Source: Pseudoflavonifractor sp. 524-17
GTDB taxonomy: Bacteria > Bacillota > Clostridia > Oscillospirales > Oscillospiraceae
DNA length: 64,000 nucleotides
Direction of reading: 5' to 3'
Assembly: GCF_009935845.1 (NCBI RefSeq)
Contig: NZ_QWEK01000021.1
Coordinates: 16,909 to 80,908 of the forward strand
Shown: positions 44,823 through 53,986 of the stretch, piece by piece
Numbering within the stretch: position 1 is the stretch's first letter
Layout of the letters: each line of letters opens with the position of its first letter
The notes under the pieces: model-generated
Told to the model about the DNA's origin: nothing
The model's input: the letters and a program-made list of their open reading frames with translations, nothing else
The model's database searches: none
Program-made: the position numbers and the translations under genes

Positions 44823-45629
44823 TTAGCCAATTTCCACCTGCTGGACCTCGCCGGTTACGTCTTCCCGCAAAAAGAGGGAGGCCAGGCGGGAAAAGTCCGC
44901 CGCATCGTCGCTGACGAAGTACCGGTGGGTCCCCTGGGGACGTTTTGCCATGGCGTCCTGCTTTTGAAGCTGGACGGCGGCGGCGCGGGCCCCCTCCGCC
45001 CCGGCGCTGATAAGGGTGATCTCCGGCCCCATGAAAGCGCCGATGACCTCCTCCAAAAGGGGGTAGTGGGTGCAGCCCAGCACCAGCGTGTCCACACCCA
45101 GGGCCTTCAGGGGGGATAAGTACTCCGCCGCCACGGTTTCAATCACCGGATCCCCGGGGTGGAAGCGCCCGTTTTCCACCAGCGGGACAAAGAGGGGGCA
45201 GGCCTGGGGGAAGACCGCCGCGCCGGGGTTGGCCGCGGCCACCGAGCGCTCGTAGGCGCCGCTGCGGATGGTGGCCTGAGTGCCAATGAGGCCGATCTTG
45301 CCGCTGCGGGTGGCCAGAGCCGCCGCCCGGGCCGCCGGCTCCACTACTCCCAGCACCGGAATGGGATTCTCCGCCGCCAGCAGGTCCAGCGCCGTGGTGG
45401 ACACCGTGCCGCAGGCGATGACAATCCCTTTCAGATCAAAGGTGCGCAGAAAAGCCACGTCCTGCCGGGCGTACTTGATGATAGTCTCCCGGGAGCGGCT
45501 GCCGTAGGGGACCCGCCCGGTGTCTCCGAAATAAATGATGTCCTCCTGGGGCAGCAGGCGCTTGAGCTCCCGCACGGTGGTCAGCCCCCCCAGCCCTGAG
45601 TCAAACACGCCAATGGCTCTCTGGTCCAA
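44823..45629 (-). CDS. murI: Glutamate racemase
   Basis: The 268-residue enzyme makes D-glutamate for peptidoglycan. It shows FDSGLGGLTTVRELKRL, YFGDTGRVPYGSR, the first catalytic cysteine in VIACGTVSTTA and the second in LGCTHYPLLE. Many family members have CNTAS where this one has CGTVS. No ATG is available; TTG 45629 is preferred because GGAGGAGAGG lies just upstream, with a second TTG at 45644 as alternative. Confidence 0.93.
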   Translation of the reverse strand: MDQRAIGVFDSGLGGLTTVRELKRLLPQEDIIYFGDTGRVPYGSRSRETIIKYARQDVAFLRTFDLKGIVIACGTVSTTALDLLAAENPIPVLGVVEPAARAAALATRSGKIGLIGTQATIRSGAYERSVAAANPGAAVFPQACPLFVPLVENGRFHPGDPVIETVAAEYLSPLKALGVDTLVLGCTHYPLLEEVIGAFMGPEITLISAGAEGARAAAVQLQKQDAMAKRPQGTHRYFVSDDAADFSRLASLFLREDVTGEVQQVEIG

Positions 45630-45827
45630 ATTCCTCTCCTCCAAACAGCAAAACTGCCGTTTTCAAACGGCTTACCCTATCATATGCGAAAAGCAGGCCC
45701 CTGGCAAGGGGCTTTTTGAAAAAACGGCCTCCCGGCGGCGGTTCTTTTTGCGGGGGCAGGGAGGCCGGGCCCGCGTTTTCCCCTGGGAACCGGCAAAAAA
45801 GAGGCGGCGGTAATTTCCGGCTTTGCC

Positions 45828-45856
45828 TTGCGAAAGGATGTGCTTTTCGGTATAAT
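45828..45856 (+). promoter_or_regulatory. Sigma-A promoter of the AAA-comEC-holA run
   Basis: TTGCGA (45828-45833) and TATAAT (45851-45856) have a 17-base spacer, 53 bases before the AAA+ gene. Confidence 0.8.
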
Positions 45857-45909
45857 CAGGAAAGAGTTGCTCCCCGCCGGACAGGGGCGGGGAAGATGGG
45901 AGACAGGAC

Positions 45910-47337
45910 ATGAGAGAAGCCATGACCGCGGCGGCGGTGCATAAGCAGTATAACGACAGCGTAATGGCATTTCAGCGGCAGATTGCCGACGCCGGGCTGC
46001 GGGTGAAGTTCAGCCAGGAGGCAGACATCTTTTTCCGGGCCTGCGCCCTGGGGGTGTGGGGCCGGGACGGAGGCGCCCTCACCCCCAGGCACGTGGAGTA
46101 CTACAACGCCGTATACAGCCGCGGCAATCCGGTGCCCTCTATCTTATTCTGGGAGCTGTCCACTGCGGTGGGGGAGTATCCGGGCTTTCAGCCGCCGTCG
46201 TTTTTCAACCGGATGCGGGCCTGCGACAAGGTGAGCGGCACCAGCCTGGCCCGGAAGTTTACCGATCTGACCACCCTGATGATTCTGCTCTTTGGGGCGG
46301 TGGACGGCCAGGTGAGCGAGGCGGAGGCCGCCTTTGCCCGGCACTGCGCGGACGAGCTTGGGAGCCTGTGCGCCAAGGATGGCCTGACGGCAGGCAGTCC
46401 GCCCCTGAACCCGTCGGAGTTTATCACCAGGCGGCCGGCGCCGGAGACCCCCTCCGGCGCAGCCCAGGCCCAGGCGGAGGCCGCCCCGGCCAAGGAGGAG
46501 GACCCGGCCCCCGCCCCCACGGTGGCCGAGCTGCTGGCCGAGCTGGACAGCCTGTGCGGCCTGGACAGGGTAAAGGCGGACGTAAAGAGCCTCATCAATC
46601 TGATTAAAGTGCGCAGGCTCCGGGAGAGCCACGGCCTGCCGGTGCCTCCCATGTCCCTCCACCTGGTGTTTATGGGCAATCCCGGCACAGGCAAGACCAC
46701 GGTGGCCCGGCTGCTGGCCAAGATCTACCATACCATCGGCGTGCTGTCCAAAGGGCAGCTGGTGGAGGTAGACCGCTCCGGACTGGTGGCGGGCTTTGTG
46801 GGGCAGACCGCCATTAAGACCGGAGAGGCCGTCGAAAAGGCCTTGGGCGGGGTGCTGTTCATCGACGAGGCCTACGCCCTGGCCAACCAGGAGAATGCCA
46901 ACGACTTCGGCCGGGAGGCGATTGAGGTCCTGCTGAAAAGCATGGAGGATCACCGGGATGACCTGATTGTCATTGCGGCGGGGTATACCGAGCTCATGGG
47001 CCAGTTTATCCACGCCAACCCGGGACTGGAGAGCCGGTTCAACAAATATTTCTACTTTGACGACTACAACAGGGATCAGCTGATGGAGATCTTTCTGTCC
47101 ATGTGCGAGAAAAACGGCTATACCGTGGCGGAGGGAGCAAAGGCCGCGGCAGCGGAGCGTTTCCGGGTCCTGTATGAGGAGCGGGATGAGAACTTCGGCA
47201 ACGCCCGGGACGTGCGCAACCAGTTCGAGCGGGCGGTGGCCCGGCAGGCTGACCGGGTGGCCCAGCTGGAGCACCCCAGTAAGGAGGATCTGATGACCTT
47301 GACTCCCGAGGATCTGGCAGAGCCGGATCATGCGTAA
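45910..47337 (+). CDS. CbxX/CfxQ-type AAA+ ATPase (SpoVK-like)
   Basis: The 475-residue protein has an N-terminal helical domain of unknown type (1-165), an Ala/Pro linker (about 170-200) and one AAA+ module: Walker A FMGNPGTGKTTVARLLAK, pore-loop region DRSGLVAGFVGQTAIKT, Walker B VLFIDEAYALA, sensor 1 VIAAGYTELM and the arginine finger NPGLESRFNKY. The core is like SpoVK and Rubisco activase CbbX. Target unknown. Its stop lies inside the next gene (8-base overlap with comEC), so the two are coupled. Confidence 0.88.
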   Translation: MREAMTAAAVHKQYNDSVMAFQRQIADAGLRVKFSQEADIFFRACALGVWGRDGGALTPRHVEYYNAVYSRGNPVPSILFWELSTAVGEYPGFQPPSFFNRMRACDKVSGTSLARKFTDLTTLMILLFGAVDGQVSEAEAAFARHCADELGSLCAKDGLTAGSPPLNPSEFITRRPAPETPSGAAQAQAEAAPAKEEDPAPAPTVAELLAELDSLCGLDRVKADVKSLINLIKVRRLRESHGLPVPPMSLHLVFMGNPGTGKTTVARLLAKIYHTIGVLSKGQLVEVDRSGLVAGFVGQTAIKTGEAVEKALGGVLFIDEAYALANQENANDFGREAIEVLLKSMEDHRDDLIVIAAGYTELMGQFIHANPGLESRFNKYFYFDDYNRDQLMEIFLSMCEKNGYTVAEGAKAAAAERFRVLYEERDENFGNARDVRNQFERAVARQADRVAQLEHPSKEDLMTLTPEDLAEPDHA

Positions 47338-49603
47338 GCTGGCCCTGTTTGCCGCCCCCTTCTCTCTTGGGGTCTTTCTGGCAGTGCTGATGCTGCCTGC
47401 CGGGGCGGTTTTTCCCGGGGCGGGCGTGTGTGCCCTGGCGGGGGCGGCGCTGCTTCCGGTACGCAGCCGGCGGGGGCTGGCCGCGCGGCTGGTCTGCTTC
47501 GGCCTGGCCGCCGGGCTGGGGTGGACCGGATGGTATCAGCTCCGGCACATCGCTCCCGCAGACGCTCTGGACGGCGCGGAGGGGACATACACCTTCACCG
47601 TGTCCGGTTATCCCGCCGCTACCCGGTATGGCGTGTCCATCCCGGCGGAGCTGGAACGGACCGGCGGCGCGTCTATTGGCGCGCTGCTCTACGCCAAGGA
47701 GGAGTACGCCGGGGTACAGCCCGGAGACCGGCTCACCGGCCCGGTGCGTCTGCGCCGGACCAACGTGAGCCAGGGGGAAGCGTCCTATTATTACGATACA
47801 AAGGGTATTTTTCTTACCGCAAACGCCGGAGAGGAATTGGAACGCATCCCTTGCGAAAGGACGCCGGTAAAATACTGGCCGGCGGTGTGGGCAAAAAGAC
47901 TGAAGCACTCTGCCGGCACATATCTGCCTGGAGATGTGGCCCCGCTGGCAGTAGGGCTGATCACCGGGGAGCGCGGGGATCTGGACACAGCGGCATACAC
48001 CGCCTTTCAGCGCACCGGCACCGCCCATATCATCGCGGTGTCCGGCCTGCACGTGTCCTTTCTGGCCGGCCTGGCGGGGCAAGTGCTGGGACAGAACCGC
48101 CGGCGCACCGCCCTGGCGGCTATGGGGATGATGGCGGCTTTCGCCGGCGTGGCGGGCTATACCCCGTCGGTGCTGCGGGCGGCTTTGTTCCAGACCATGC
48201 TGCTGGCGGCACCTGTGCTGGGCCGGGAGGAGGATCGGCCTACCACCCTGGCCGGGGCGCTGATGGTCATTCTGCTGCCCAACCCCTGGGCCGTCGCGGG
48301 GACGGGGCTCCAGCTCTCCTTCCTGTCCGCCAGCGGGATTTACCTCCTGTCCAGCCCTCTGGCGGAGCGGTGGACCGCCGCCGTGCCGGAAGATCCACGG
48401 GGGTGGCGGCGGCTGGCCTGGGGCGGGGGAAAGGCAGCGGCCGCCTCAGTGAGCACCACCCTGGGTGCGCTGCTCCTCACCACGCCCCTGACGGCGGCCC
48501 GGTTCGGCGCCCTGTCGCTGGTGTCGCCTCTGGCCAATCTGCTGATTTTGTGGGCGGTATCTCTGGTCTTTGTGGGGGGACTGCTCACCGCCCTGACGGG
48601 TCTGGTGTGGGGCGGACTGGCCGGTGTGCTGGGGGCGGCGGTGGCTCTGCCCGCGCGGTATGTGCTGTGGATGGTAAAAAGCCTCAGCCGGTTTTCTTTG
48701 GCGGCAGTGCCCTCCCAGGGGCTCTACCTGCGGGGGTGGCTGCTGCTGGTGTACGGCATTGCGCTGCTGGCGCTGATCCCAGGCTGGCGCCGCCGGGCCC
48801 GGCCTATTCTTCCGGTCTGCGGCTGTCTGTGCGCCCTGTGCGCGGCCCTGGTCTGTACTGTTTTGGAGGCCCGCCTGCCCCGGCTTACCCTGTCGGTGCT
48901 GGACGTGGGGCAGGGGCAGAGCGTGGCGCTGGCCTCCCGGGGGCGGACCGCTCTGGTGGACTGCGGCGGGAACAGCCGGCGCAACGGGGGCGACATCGCC
49001 GCCGACTTCCTCCAGAGCACCGGCCACGCCAAGCTGGACCTGCTGATTCTGACCCATTTTCACGCCGACCACGCCAACGGCGTACCGGAGCTTCTGGCCC
49101 GCCTGCCGGTGGATCGGCTTGTGATCCCAGACGTCCAGGGAGAAGACCCGTTCCGCCAGGAGATTGTGGCCCTGGCAGAGGAAGCGGGGACAGAAGTAAT
49201 CCTTCTGACAGAGAACAGCCGGGTGACGCTGGGAGAGGCTGTCCTGCGCCTCTACCGCCCCCTGGGGGACGGCGGGGCCAACGAGGCGGGCCTGTCGGTG
49301 CTGTGTACCATGGGGGAATTCGATGCCCTTATCACCGGGGACATGAATACGGCGGTGGAGAAACGGCTGGTGAAGTATGGGGACCTTCCCGATATTGAGC
49401 TGCTGGTGGCGGGACACCACGGGTCCAAATACGCCAGCTCGCCGGAGCTGCTGCTGGCAGTGAAGCCGGAGTATGCCGCCGTCTCCGCGGGGTACAACAA
49501 CTACGGCCAGCCCGCAGGGGAGACGCTGGAGCGGCTGGCTGCCGCCGGATGCGCCATCTACCGCACGGACTGGATGGGACGGCTGACCTTTACGGTGAGA
49601 TGA
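47330..49603 (+). CDS. comEC: DNA internalization protein ComEC/Rec2
   Basis: The 757-residue membrane protein has N-terminal membrane segments and an OB-like region (DUF4131), the Competence domain with multiple helices (about 220-470; HIIAVSGLHVSFLAG) and a C-terminal metallo-beta-lactamase domain (about 510-757; LDVGQGQSVAL, LTHFHADHANG, AGHHGSKYASS). It forms the DNA uptake channel and probably degrades one strand. ATG 47330 overlaps the AAA+ gene. No pilus or comEA gene is in the window. Confidence 0.93.
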   Translation: MRKLALFAAPFSLGVFLAVLMLPAGAVFPGAGVCALAGAALLPVRSRRGLAARLVCFGLAAGLGWTGWYQLRHIAPADALDGAEGTYTFTVSGYPAATRYGVSIPAELERTGGASIGALLYAKEEYAGVQPGDRLTGPVRLRRTNVSQGEASYYYDTKGIFLTANAGEELERIPCERTPVKYWPAVWAKRLKHSAGTYLPGDVAPLAVGLITGERGDLDTAAYTAFQRTGTAHIIAVSGLHVSFLAGLAGQVLGQNRRRTALAAMGMMAAFAGVAGYTPSVLRAALFQTMLLAAPVLGREEDRPTTLAGALMVILLPNPWAVAGTGLQLSFLSASGIYLLSSPLAERWTAAVPEDPRGWRRLAWGGGKAAAASVSTTLGALLLTTPLTAARFGALSLVSPLANLLILWAVSLVFVGGLLTALTGLVWGGLAGVLGAAVALPARYVLWMVKSLSRFSLAAVPSQGLYLRGWLLLVYGIALLALIPGWRRRARPILPVCGCLCALCAALVCTVLEARLPRLTLSVLDVGQGQSVALASRGRTALVDCGGNSRRNGGDIAADFLQSTGHAKLDLLILTHFHADHANGVPELLARLPVDRLVIPDVQGEDPFRQEIVALAEEAGTEVILLTENSRVTLGEAVLRLYRPLGDGGANEAGLSVLCTMGEFDALITGDMNTAVEKRLVKYGDLPDIELLVAGHHGSKYASSPELLLAVKPEYAAVSAGYNNYGQPAGETLERLAAAGCAIYRTDWMGRLTFTVR

Positions 49604-49669
49604 CACAGAAAAAGCAGACTGCGGAAAAAGAGCTTGTCTTTTCCGGCAGCCTGAAAGGAGGGGGGGCCT

Positions 49670-50704
49670 ATGCCGCCCAAGGGAAAAACAGACGACGGCG
49701 CCTACCGGCAGCTGAAAAGGGACATCAGCGGCGGCGCCATCGGGACGCTGTATCTCTTCCATGGGGAGGAGGCCTATTTAAGGGACTTCTACCTGGGGGA
49801 GATGAAAAAGAAGCTCCTTCCCCCGGGGATGGAGGCGTTCAACCTCCACACACTGCCGGGGAAGGAGTTCAGCGTAAAAAAGCTCCAGGAGCTGGTGGAC
49901 TGCCTGCCCATGATGAGCGGGCGCACCCTGATTGTGGTCAGCGACTTCGACCTGTACAAAGGGGACAAGGAGGGGCTGATTCAGGTGCTGTCCGACCTGC
50001 CGGAGTATGTGTGTCTGGTGTTTGTGTACGACCTGATTGAGTACAAGGCGGACGCCCGCACTAAGCTGGCGGGGGTAATCAAGGAGAAGGGCAGCGTGGT
50101 CCAGTTCCGCCGCCAGGGACAGAACGACCTGGTGGACTGGATTGCCCGGCGCTTCCGGGCCCTGGACCGGGAGATCAGCACCGAGGACGCCAAGTATCTC
50201 ATGTTCCTGTGCGGGGATCTGATGAACGGCCTGATCTCTGAAATTGAGAAGATCGGGGCCTACGCCAAGGGGCGGCGGGTCACGCAGGAGGATATTGACG
50301 CGGTGGCCACCCCCCAGCTGGACGCGGTGGTCTTCCAGATGACCGACGCCATTGCCGCTGGAAAATTTGACAAAGCGGCCAGTGTGCTGGGGGATCTGTT
50401 CCATATGCAGGAGCCCCCCATTAAGCTGCTGGCCGTGCTGGGCAAGCAGATCCGGCAGCTCTACTCCGCCCGGCTGGCCCTAGAGCACAAAAAGGACGCC
50501 CGGTATCTGATGGAGCTGTGGGGAATGCGCAACTCCTACCCGGCGGAAAAGCTGATGACCGCCGCCCGGCGGTTCTCCCTGTCCTGGTGCCGTCAGGCGG
50601 TGATCCGTTGCGGCAAGACGGATCTGGCCATGAAGTCCACCGGCGCCAGCGGGGAAGAGCTGCTGGTCAAGCTGCTGATGGAGCTGGCCCTGCCGCTGTC
50701 ATAG
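49670..50704 (+). CDS. holA: DNA polymerase III subunit delta
   Basis: The 344-residue clamp-loader subunit shows the HolA layout: LYLFHGEEAYLRDFYLGEM at the N-terminus, a mid-protein AAA-like fold without a functional Walker A, QEDIDAVATPQLDAVVFQM and the C-terminal collar (VLGDLFHMQEPPIKLLAVLGKQIRQLY). ATG 49670 follows AAAGGAGGGG. The comEC-holA order is common in Firmicutes. Confidence 0.94.
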   Translation: MPPKGKTDDGAYRQLKRDISGGAIGTLYLFHGEEAYLRDFYLGEMKKKLLPPGMEAFNLHTLPGKEFSVKKLQELVDCLPMMSGRTLIVVSDFDLYKGDKEGLIQVLSDLPEYVCLVFVYDLIEYKADARTKLAGVIKEKGSVVQFRRQGQNDLVDWIARRFRALDREISTEDAKYLMFLCGDLMNGLISEIEKIGAYAKGRRVTQEDIDAVATPQLDAVVFQMTDAIAAGKFDKAASVLGDLFHMQEPPIKLLAVLGKQIRQLYSARLALEHKKDARYLMELWGMRNSYPAEKLMTAARRFSLSWCRQAVIRCGKTDLAMKSTGASGEELLVKLLMELALPLS

Positions 50705-50796
50705 AGCCTGGTGCCCCGCTTGGATTTGGAGCAGGATTTTTGCAGGGTGAGGCGGAGTGCCAGGCATGGGAATAAAGAAGGAGCGGATGAGGCACA

Positions 50797-51393
50797 ATGA
50801 AACCACAGATCAAGGAAGCCATTGTGGTAGAGGGGCGGTATGACAAAAATACCCTGTCCCAGGTAGTGGACGCCCTGATCCTGGAGACCCAGGGCTTTGG
50901 GATTTTTCAGAACAGAGCGCTGCTGGCCCTGCTTCGCCGGCTGGCGGAGGAGCAAGGGCTCATTGTCTTCACAGACGCCGACGGGGCGGGCTTTGTCATC
51001 CGGAACTTTCTAAAGGGGGCCATACCGGCCGGACAGATGAAGCATGCCTATATCCCAACCCGTTTTGGGAAAGAGCGGCGCAAAGTCCGTCCAGGGAAAG
51101 AGGGCAAGCTGGGCGTGGAGGGAATGAGGCCGGAGGTGCTGCTGGACGCCCTGCGCCAAGCGGGGGCCACTTTTACCCAGATACCGCCCAGCGAGGAGCC
51201 GCCCCGCCGTCCCATTACTAAGGCGGACCTCTTCCGCCACGGGCTGTCCGGCGGGCCCAACGCGGCGGTGCGGCGGAGAGAACTGCTGCGCATTTTGGAT
51301 CTCCCGGAACATATGAGCACAAACGCCCTGTTGGAAGTGCTGAACCGGCAGTATAGTTACGAGGCATATCAGGACATTTTACAAAAATGCTGA
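50797..51393 (+). CDS. rnmV: Ribonuclease M5
   Basis: The 198-residue enzyme matures the ends of 5S rRNA in low-GC Gram-positives. Its TOPRIM domain has the glutamate in AIVVEGRYDKNTL and the DxD in VFTDADGAGFVIR. The C-terminal RITKADLFRHGLSG-type region binds the 5S precursor with ribosomal protein L18. ATG 50797 follows GAGG. Usually found next to ksgA; here it follows holA by 92 bases. Confidence 0.92.
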   Translation: MKPQIKEAIVVEGRYDKNTLSQVVDALILETQGFGIFQNRALLALLRRLAEEQGLIVFTDADGAGFVIRNFLKGAIPAGQMKHAYIPTRFGKERRKVRPGKEGKLGVEGMRPEVLLDALRQAGATFTQIPPSEEPPRRPITKADLFRHGLSGGPNAAVRRRELLRILDLPEHMSTNALLEVLNRQYSYEAYQDILQKC

Positions 51394-51440
51394 GGAACCA
51401 GGGCAGAGGAAAATATTTTCGATTTTTGCAGGGAAAGGAC

Positions 51441-51501
51441 TTGACGAATGGGCTGGAACGTGATATCTTATTCCCTGTAAATAATAATCATTACTGATTA
51501 T
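51441..51501 (+). promoter_or_regulatory. Rubrerythrin promoter and downstream dyad
   Basis: TTGACG (51441-51446) and TATCTT (51464-51469) have a 17-base spacer. Just downstream lies a dyad ATAATCA-TTAC-TGATTAT (51484-51501) that resembles Fur/PerR-type operators. That would fit peroxide control of rubrerythrin, but the site is not a perfect PerR box. Confidence 0.55.
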
Positions 51502-51548
51502 GCTTGCAGTTTTAAAAAACTTTGATTTTTTTAGGAGGAACCATTTTT

Positions 51549-52091
51549 ATGAAGAAGTTTGTCTGTTCTGTCTGCGGCTACGTTCATGAGGGAGACGCCG
51601 CCCCCGATGTGTGCCCCGTCTGCAAGGCTGGCAAGGAGAAGTTCATCGAGCAGGGCGGCGAGATGACCTGGGCTGCCGAGCATGTGGTGGGCGTAGCCAA
51701 GGGCGTGCCTGAGGACATTATTGCGGATCTGCGCGCCAACTTCGAGGGCGAGTGCACCGAGGTAGGCATGTACCTGGCCATGGCCCGTGTGGCCCATCGT
51801 GAGGGCTATCCCGAGATTGGCCTGTACTGGGAGAAGGCCGCTTACGAGGAGGCCGAGCACGCCGCCAAGTTTGCCGAGCTGCTGGGCGAGGTGGTCACCG
51901 ACTCTACCAAGAAGAACCTGGAGATGCGGGTTGAGGCCGAGAACGGCGCTACCGCCGGCAAAACCGACCTGGCCAAGCGCGCCAAGGCTGCCAATCTGGA
52001 CGCCATCCATGACACTGTGCATGAAATGGCCCGCGACGAGGCCCGCCACGGCAAGGCCTTCAAGGGTCTGCTGGAGCGGTACTTCGGTTAA
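51549..52091 (+). CDS. Reverse-type rubrerythrin (intact, at the left end of the element)
   Basis: The 180-residue protein starts at ATG 51549 after AGGAGGAAC. A rubredoxin-like FeS4 knuckle comes first ([17 protein letters not shown]), followed by a four-helix ferritin-like di-iron domain with ExxH motifs ([18 protein letters not shown]). This order is that of reverse rubrerythrins, NADH-linked peroxide/oxygen-reducing enzymes of anaerobes. The 3' part from about 51855 recurs in diverged form at 63563-63817, so this copy appears to be a hybrid rebuilt by element integration. Confidence 0.9.
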   Translation: MKKFVCSVCGYVHEGDAAPDVCPVCKAGKEKFIEQGGEMTWAAEHVVGVAKGVPEDIIADLRANFEGECTEVGMYLAMARVAHREGYPEIGLYWEKAAYEEAEHAAKFAELLGEVVTDSTKKNLEMRVEAENGATAGKTDLAKRAKAANLDAIHDTVHEMARDEARHGKAFKGLLERYFG

Positions 52092-52119
52092 GATTTTTAC
52101 CACAATTTCAGCACGTTTT

Positions 52120-52153
52120 GAGGGGAACAGGGAGACCTGTTCCCCTCTTTTTT
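52120..52153 (+). terminator. Terminator of the intact rubrerythrin
   Basis: GAGGGGAACAGG and CCTGTTCCCCTC form a 12-bp stem followed by six Ts. A near-identical terminator lies at 63846-63880 after the displaced copy. Confidence 0.92.
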
Positions 52154-52160
52154 GTGCCGG

Positions 52161-52240
52161 TGTGCAAGTCAGTGTGCAACTCCCGCCCGGTATTCACTTT
52201 TTCAGCTTTCACATGTGCAACTCGAATAAATTGCACTCAT
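52161..52240. repeat. Integrase arm-type sites, left end
   Basis: GTGCAA-type 6-7-mers occur at 52162 (GTGCAAG), 52174 (GTGCAAC) and 52215 (GTGCAACTCG), with an inverted TTGCAC at 52231. The same unit recurs beside the integrase gene at 63510-63556. The rest of the gap to 52592 is AT-rich, with an AAGATGTAACATCTT dyad at 52340 and a CCGCCGAGCC motif at 52371. Confidence 0.6.
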
Positions 52241-52592
52241 ATTAAGCGGTTTTCCGCCTAATTACAAAGAAATTAGATAAAACAGACAACTTTTGATAAG
52301 TTTTTATAGCTTTGTGGCAAGAAATAAGAAGTTTGAGAGAAGATGTAACATCTTTTTACAAGTTTTCAAGCCGCCGAGCCCAAAATAATCTATCCCCTCC
52401 GCTAAAATTGCCGTTTCTCTCTGGATTTTGCAGACTTTTTATAGGTCTGCTTTTTTCTTTTCTTCATTATAGCACATGTCGCTGTTAAAGTACAGCTTTT
52501 TATTTGCCCCATGCTATACTAAATCCAGAAAGAGCGAGAGACACACAGCCTCTTGAAAACACAAAATCAAAAATGAAAAGGAGAATAACATT

Positions 52593-53012
52593 ATGAAGTA
52601 CGGGTACAGTATCGACCATGCAAGACGAGCCATCATTATCACAAAGGAGTTTGCCAAACGTGCCGCCAACATTACCACCAAGGAATACCGGGAGCTGACC
52701 AGCTTTCACAGAGATTTCCCGGATTACACTATTGAGCGTAGAACTGCTGAAATTATTCAAAAAAAGGAAACGTATAAGGGCCTGACGCTGGACAGGATGA
52801 AGAAGTACATCGAGGCCCAGGACGTGGCCCAGAACAACAATGGCGAGGGCTTGAAAGCGTTTGAGGCTATCAAGGCATACCACACCCCCACGGGCAAAGA
52901 TAAGCCCAGCTATCCCAAGGTCAAGGCATGGTTCCTCAAAACCTATCCGGCTTACGTCAAAAAGGATGATACTGCCAGTCAGTCCCAGACCACCGAAAAA
53001 GTCCCTGCCTAA
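52593..53012 (+). CDS. Element protein of unknown function, paralog A
   Basis: The 139-residue protein starts at ATG 52593 after AAAAGGAGAA. An N-terminal part (YSIDHARRAIIITKEFAKRA) is followed by YKGLTLDRMKKYIEAQ, FEAIKAYH and YPKVKAWFLKTYPAYVK. The same order of segments occurs in the next gene, so the two are tandem paralogs. Proteins of this kind are common in clostridial mobile elements, without known function. A TGCTATACT extended -10 at 52512-52520 may be the promoter. The C-terminus is a short Ser/Thr-rich tail. Confidence 0.75.
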   Translation: MKYGYSIDHARRAIIITKEFAKRAANITTKEYRELTSFHRDFPDYTIERRTAEIIQKKETYKGLTLDRMKKYIEAQDVAQNNNGEGLKAFEAIKAYHTPTGKDKPSYPKVKAWFLKTYPAYVKKDDTASQSQTTEKVPA

Positions 53013-53032
53013 TTATGAAAGGAGTATTGAAC

Positions 53033-53536
53033 ATGAAAGAGTACAAAATCAACTTCACTGCCAACACCATCACCATCAGCAAGAGCTTTGCCGAAGCCGC
53101 CAGCGACCCCACTTCCGCCGAATGTGAATCGCTGTCCAAGCTCCAAGCGGCCTACCCCGGCATGAGGATTGTCCACAAGACCCACCGCTCCCCCTCCAAG
53201 GCCAATGCGAACAAGGGGCTGACCTATGAGCGCATGGAGGGGTACATCAATCTGCATGAGAACGCCGCCGAGCTGCTTGTTACCTTTGAGGCGGTCAAGG
53301 CGATTGCCGCCAAGCAGAAAAATCCCTACCTGTTTACCAAGGGCTGGTTTATGCAGCAGTTCCCCGACTATGGCAAGCTCCCCGACATCAGCAGCAACGG
53401 CAAGATTTTGTACATCCGTCCCGTTGACCCTCCCGCCGCCGAAAAGAACGATGCAGCGGAGGGCAGTAGCAAGGCCCCCGCCGAGGGTAGCACCGCCGCC
53501 GAGCATATTGACTTTGCAAAAGCCGCTAATCAGTGA
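53033..53536 (+). CDS. Element protein of unknown function, paralog B
   Basis: The 167-residue protein starts at ATG 53033, ten bases after AAAGGAG; it begins MKEYKINFTANTITISKSFA. Blocks shared with paralog A are the first strand and helix, KGLTYERMEGYINLHE, TFEAVKAIAAKQ and FTKGWFMQQFPDYGK. The C-terminal 35 residues are a low-complexity Ala/Glu/Ser tail. It follows paralog A by 20 bases. The sequence AAAGGAGTATTGAACATG around its start recurs in front of two other element genes. Confidence 0.75.
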   Translation: MKEYKINFTANTITISKSFAEAASDPTSAECESLSKLQAAYPGMRIVHKTHRSPSKANANKGLTYERMEGYINLHENAAELLVTFEAVKAIAAKQKNPYLFTKGWFMQQFPDYGKLPDISSNGKILYIRPVDPPAAEKNDAAEGSSKAPAEGSTAAEHIDFAKAANQ

Positions 53537-53596
53537 CAAAAAGCAAGCCGCTTTTTGAAATACACTCTACAAAAATTTGAAAAGGAGATTTTGAAC

Positions 53597-53818
53597 ATGG
53601 AAAACAAGAAATTTGACCGTCCCTACATGGCCTCTTATCTGCTGGGCTGGTTCGCTGACAGCGAGGCCCGCGCCGTAGAAGCGGAAGAATTGGCGGGACT
53701 GACAGACAGCGAGATTGAAAAGGTGTTTTGGGACGAATACAACGCACAACAGGGCATGACCCCGCCGCAAGAGCCTGACTTTGGGATTGACTTGCAACAC
53801 ATTCCGGGGATTGCCTGA
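53597..53818 (+). CDS. Small acidic element protein
   Basis: The 73-residue product starts at ATG 53597 after AAAAGGAGATTTTGAAC. It is acidic, with a helical start (RPYMASYLLGWFADSEARA) and a second helix (DSEIEKVFWDEYNAQQGM). No family was recognised. It is the third gene of a run with the two paralogs; the following gene faces the opposite way. Confidence 0.65.
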   Translation: MENKKFDRPYMASYLLGWFADSEARAVEAEELAGLTDSEIEKVFWDEYNAQQGMTPPQEPDFGIDLQHIPGIA

Positions 53819-53986
53819 CAAGGGAATACAGAACAAGGGGCGGCACGCCGATGTGCCGCCCCTCGTCTTTCACTTGATTCAGATACTCTGTTTTACGATA
53901 AATCCAAATCATATAGTAAATTGGTGAGCAATAGAGCCTTTAGGCGTGCCCGGTGCTGGTAATATTTCACTTGCAATATTCCTTTC

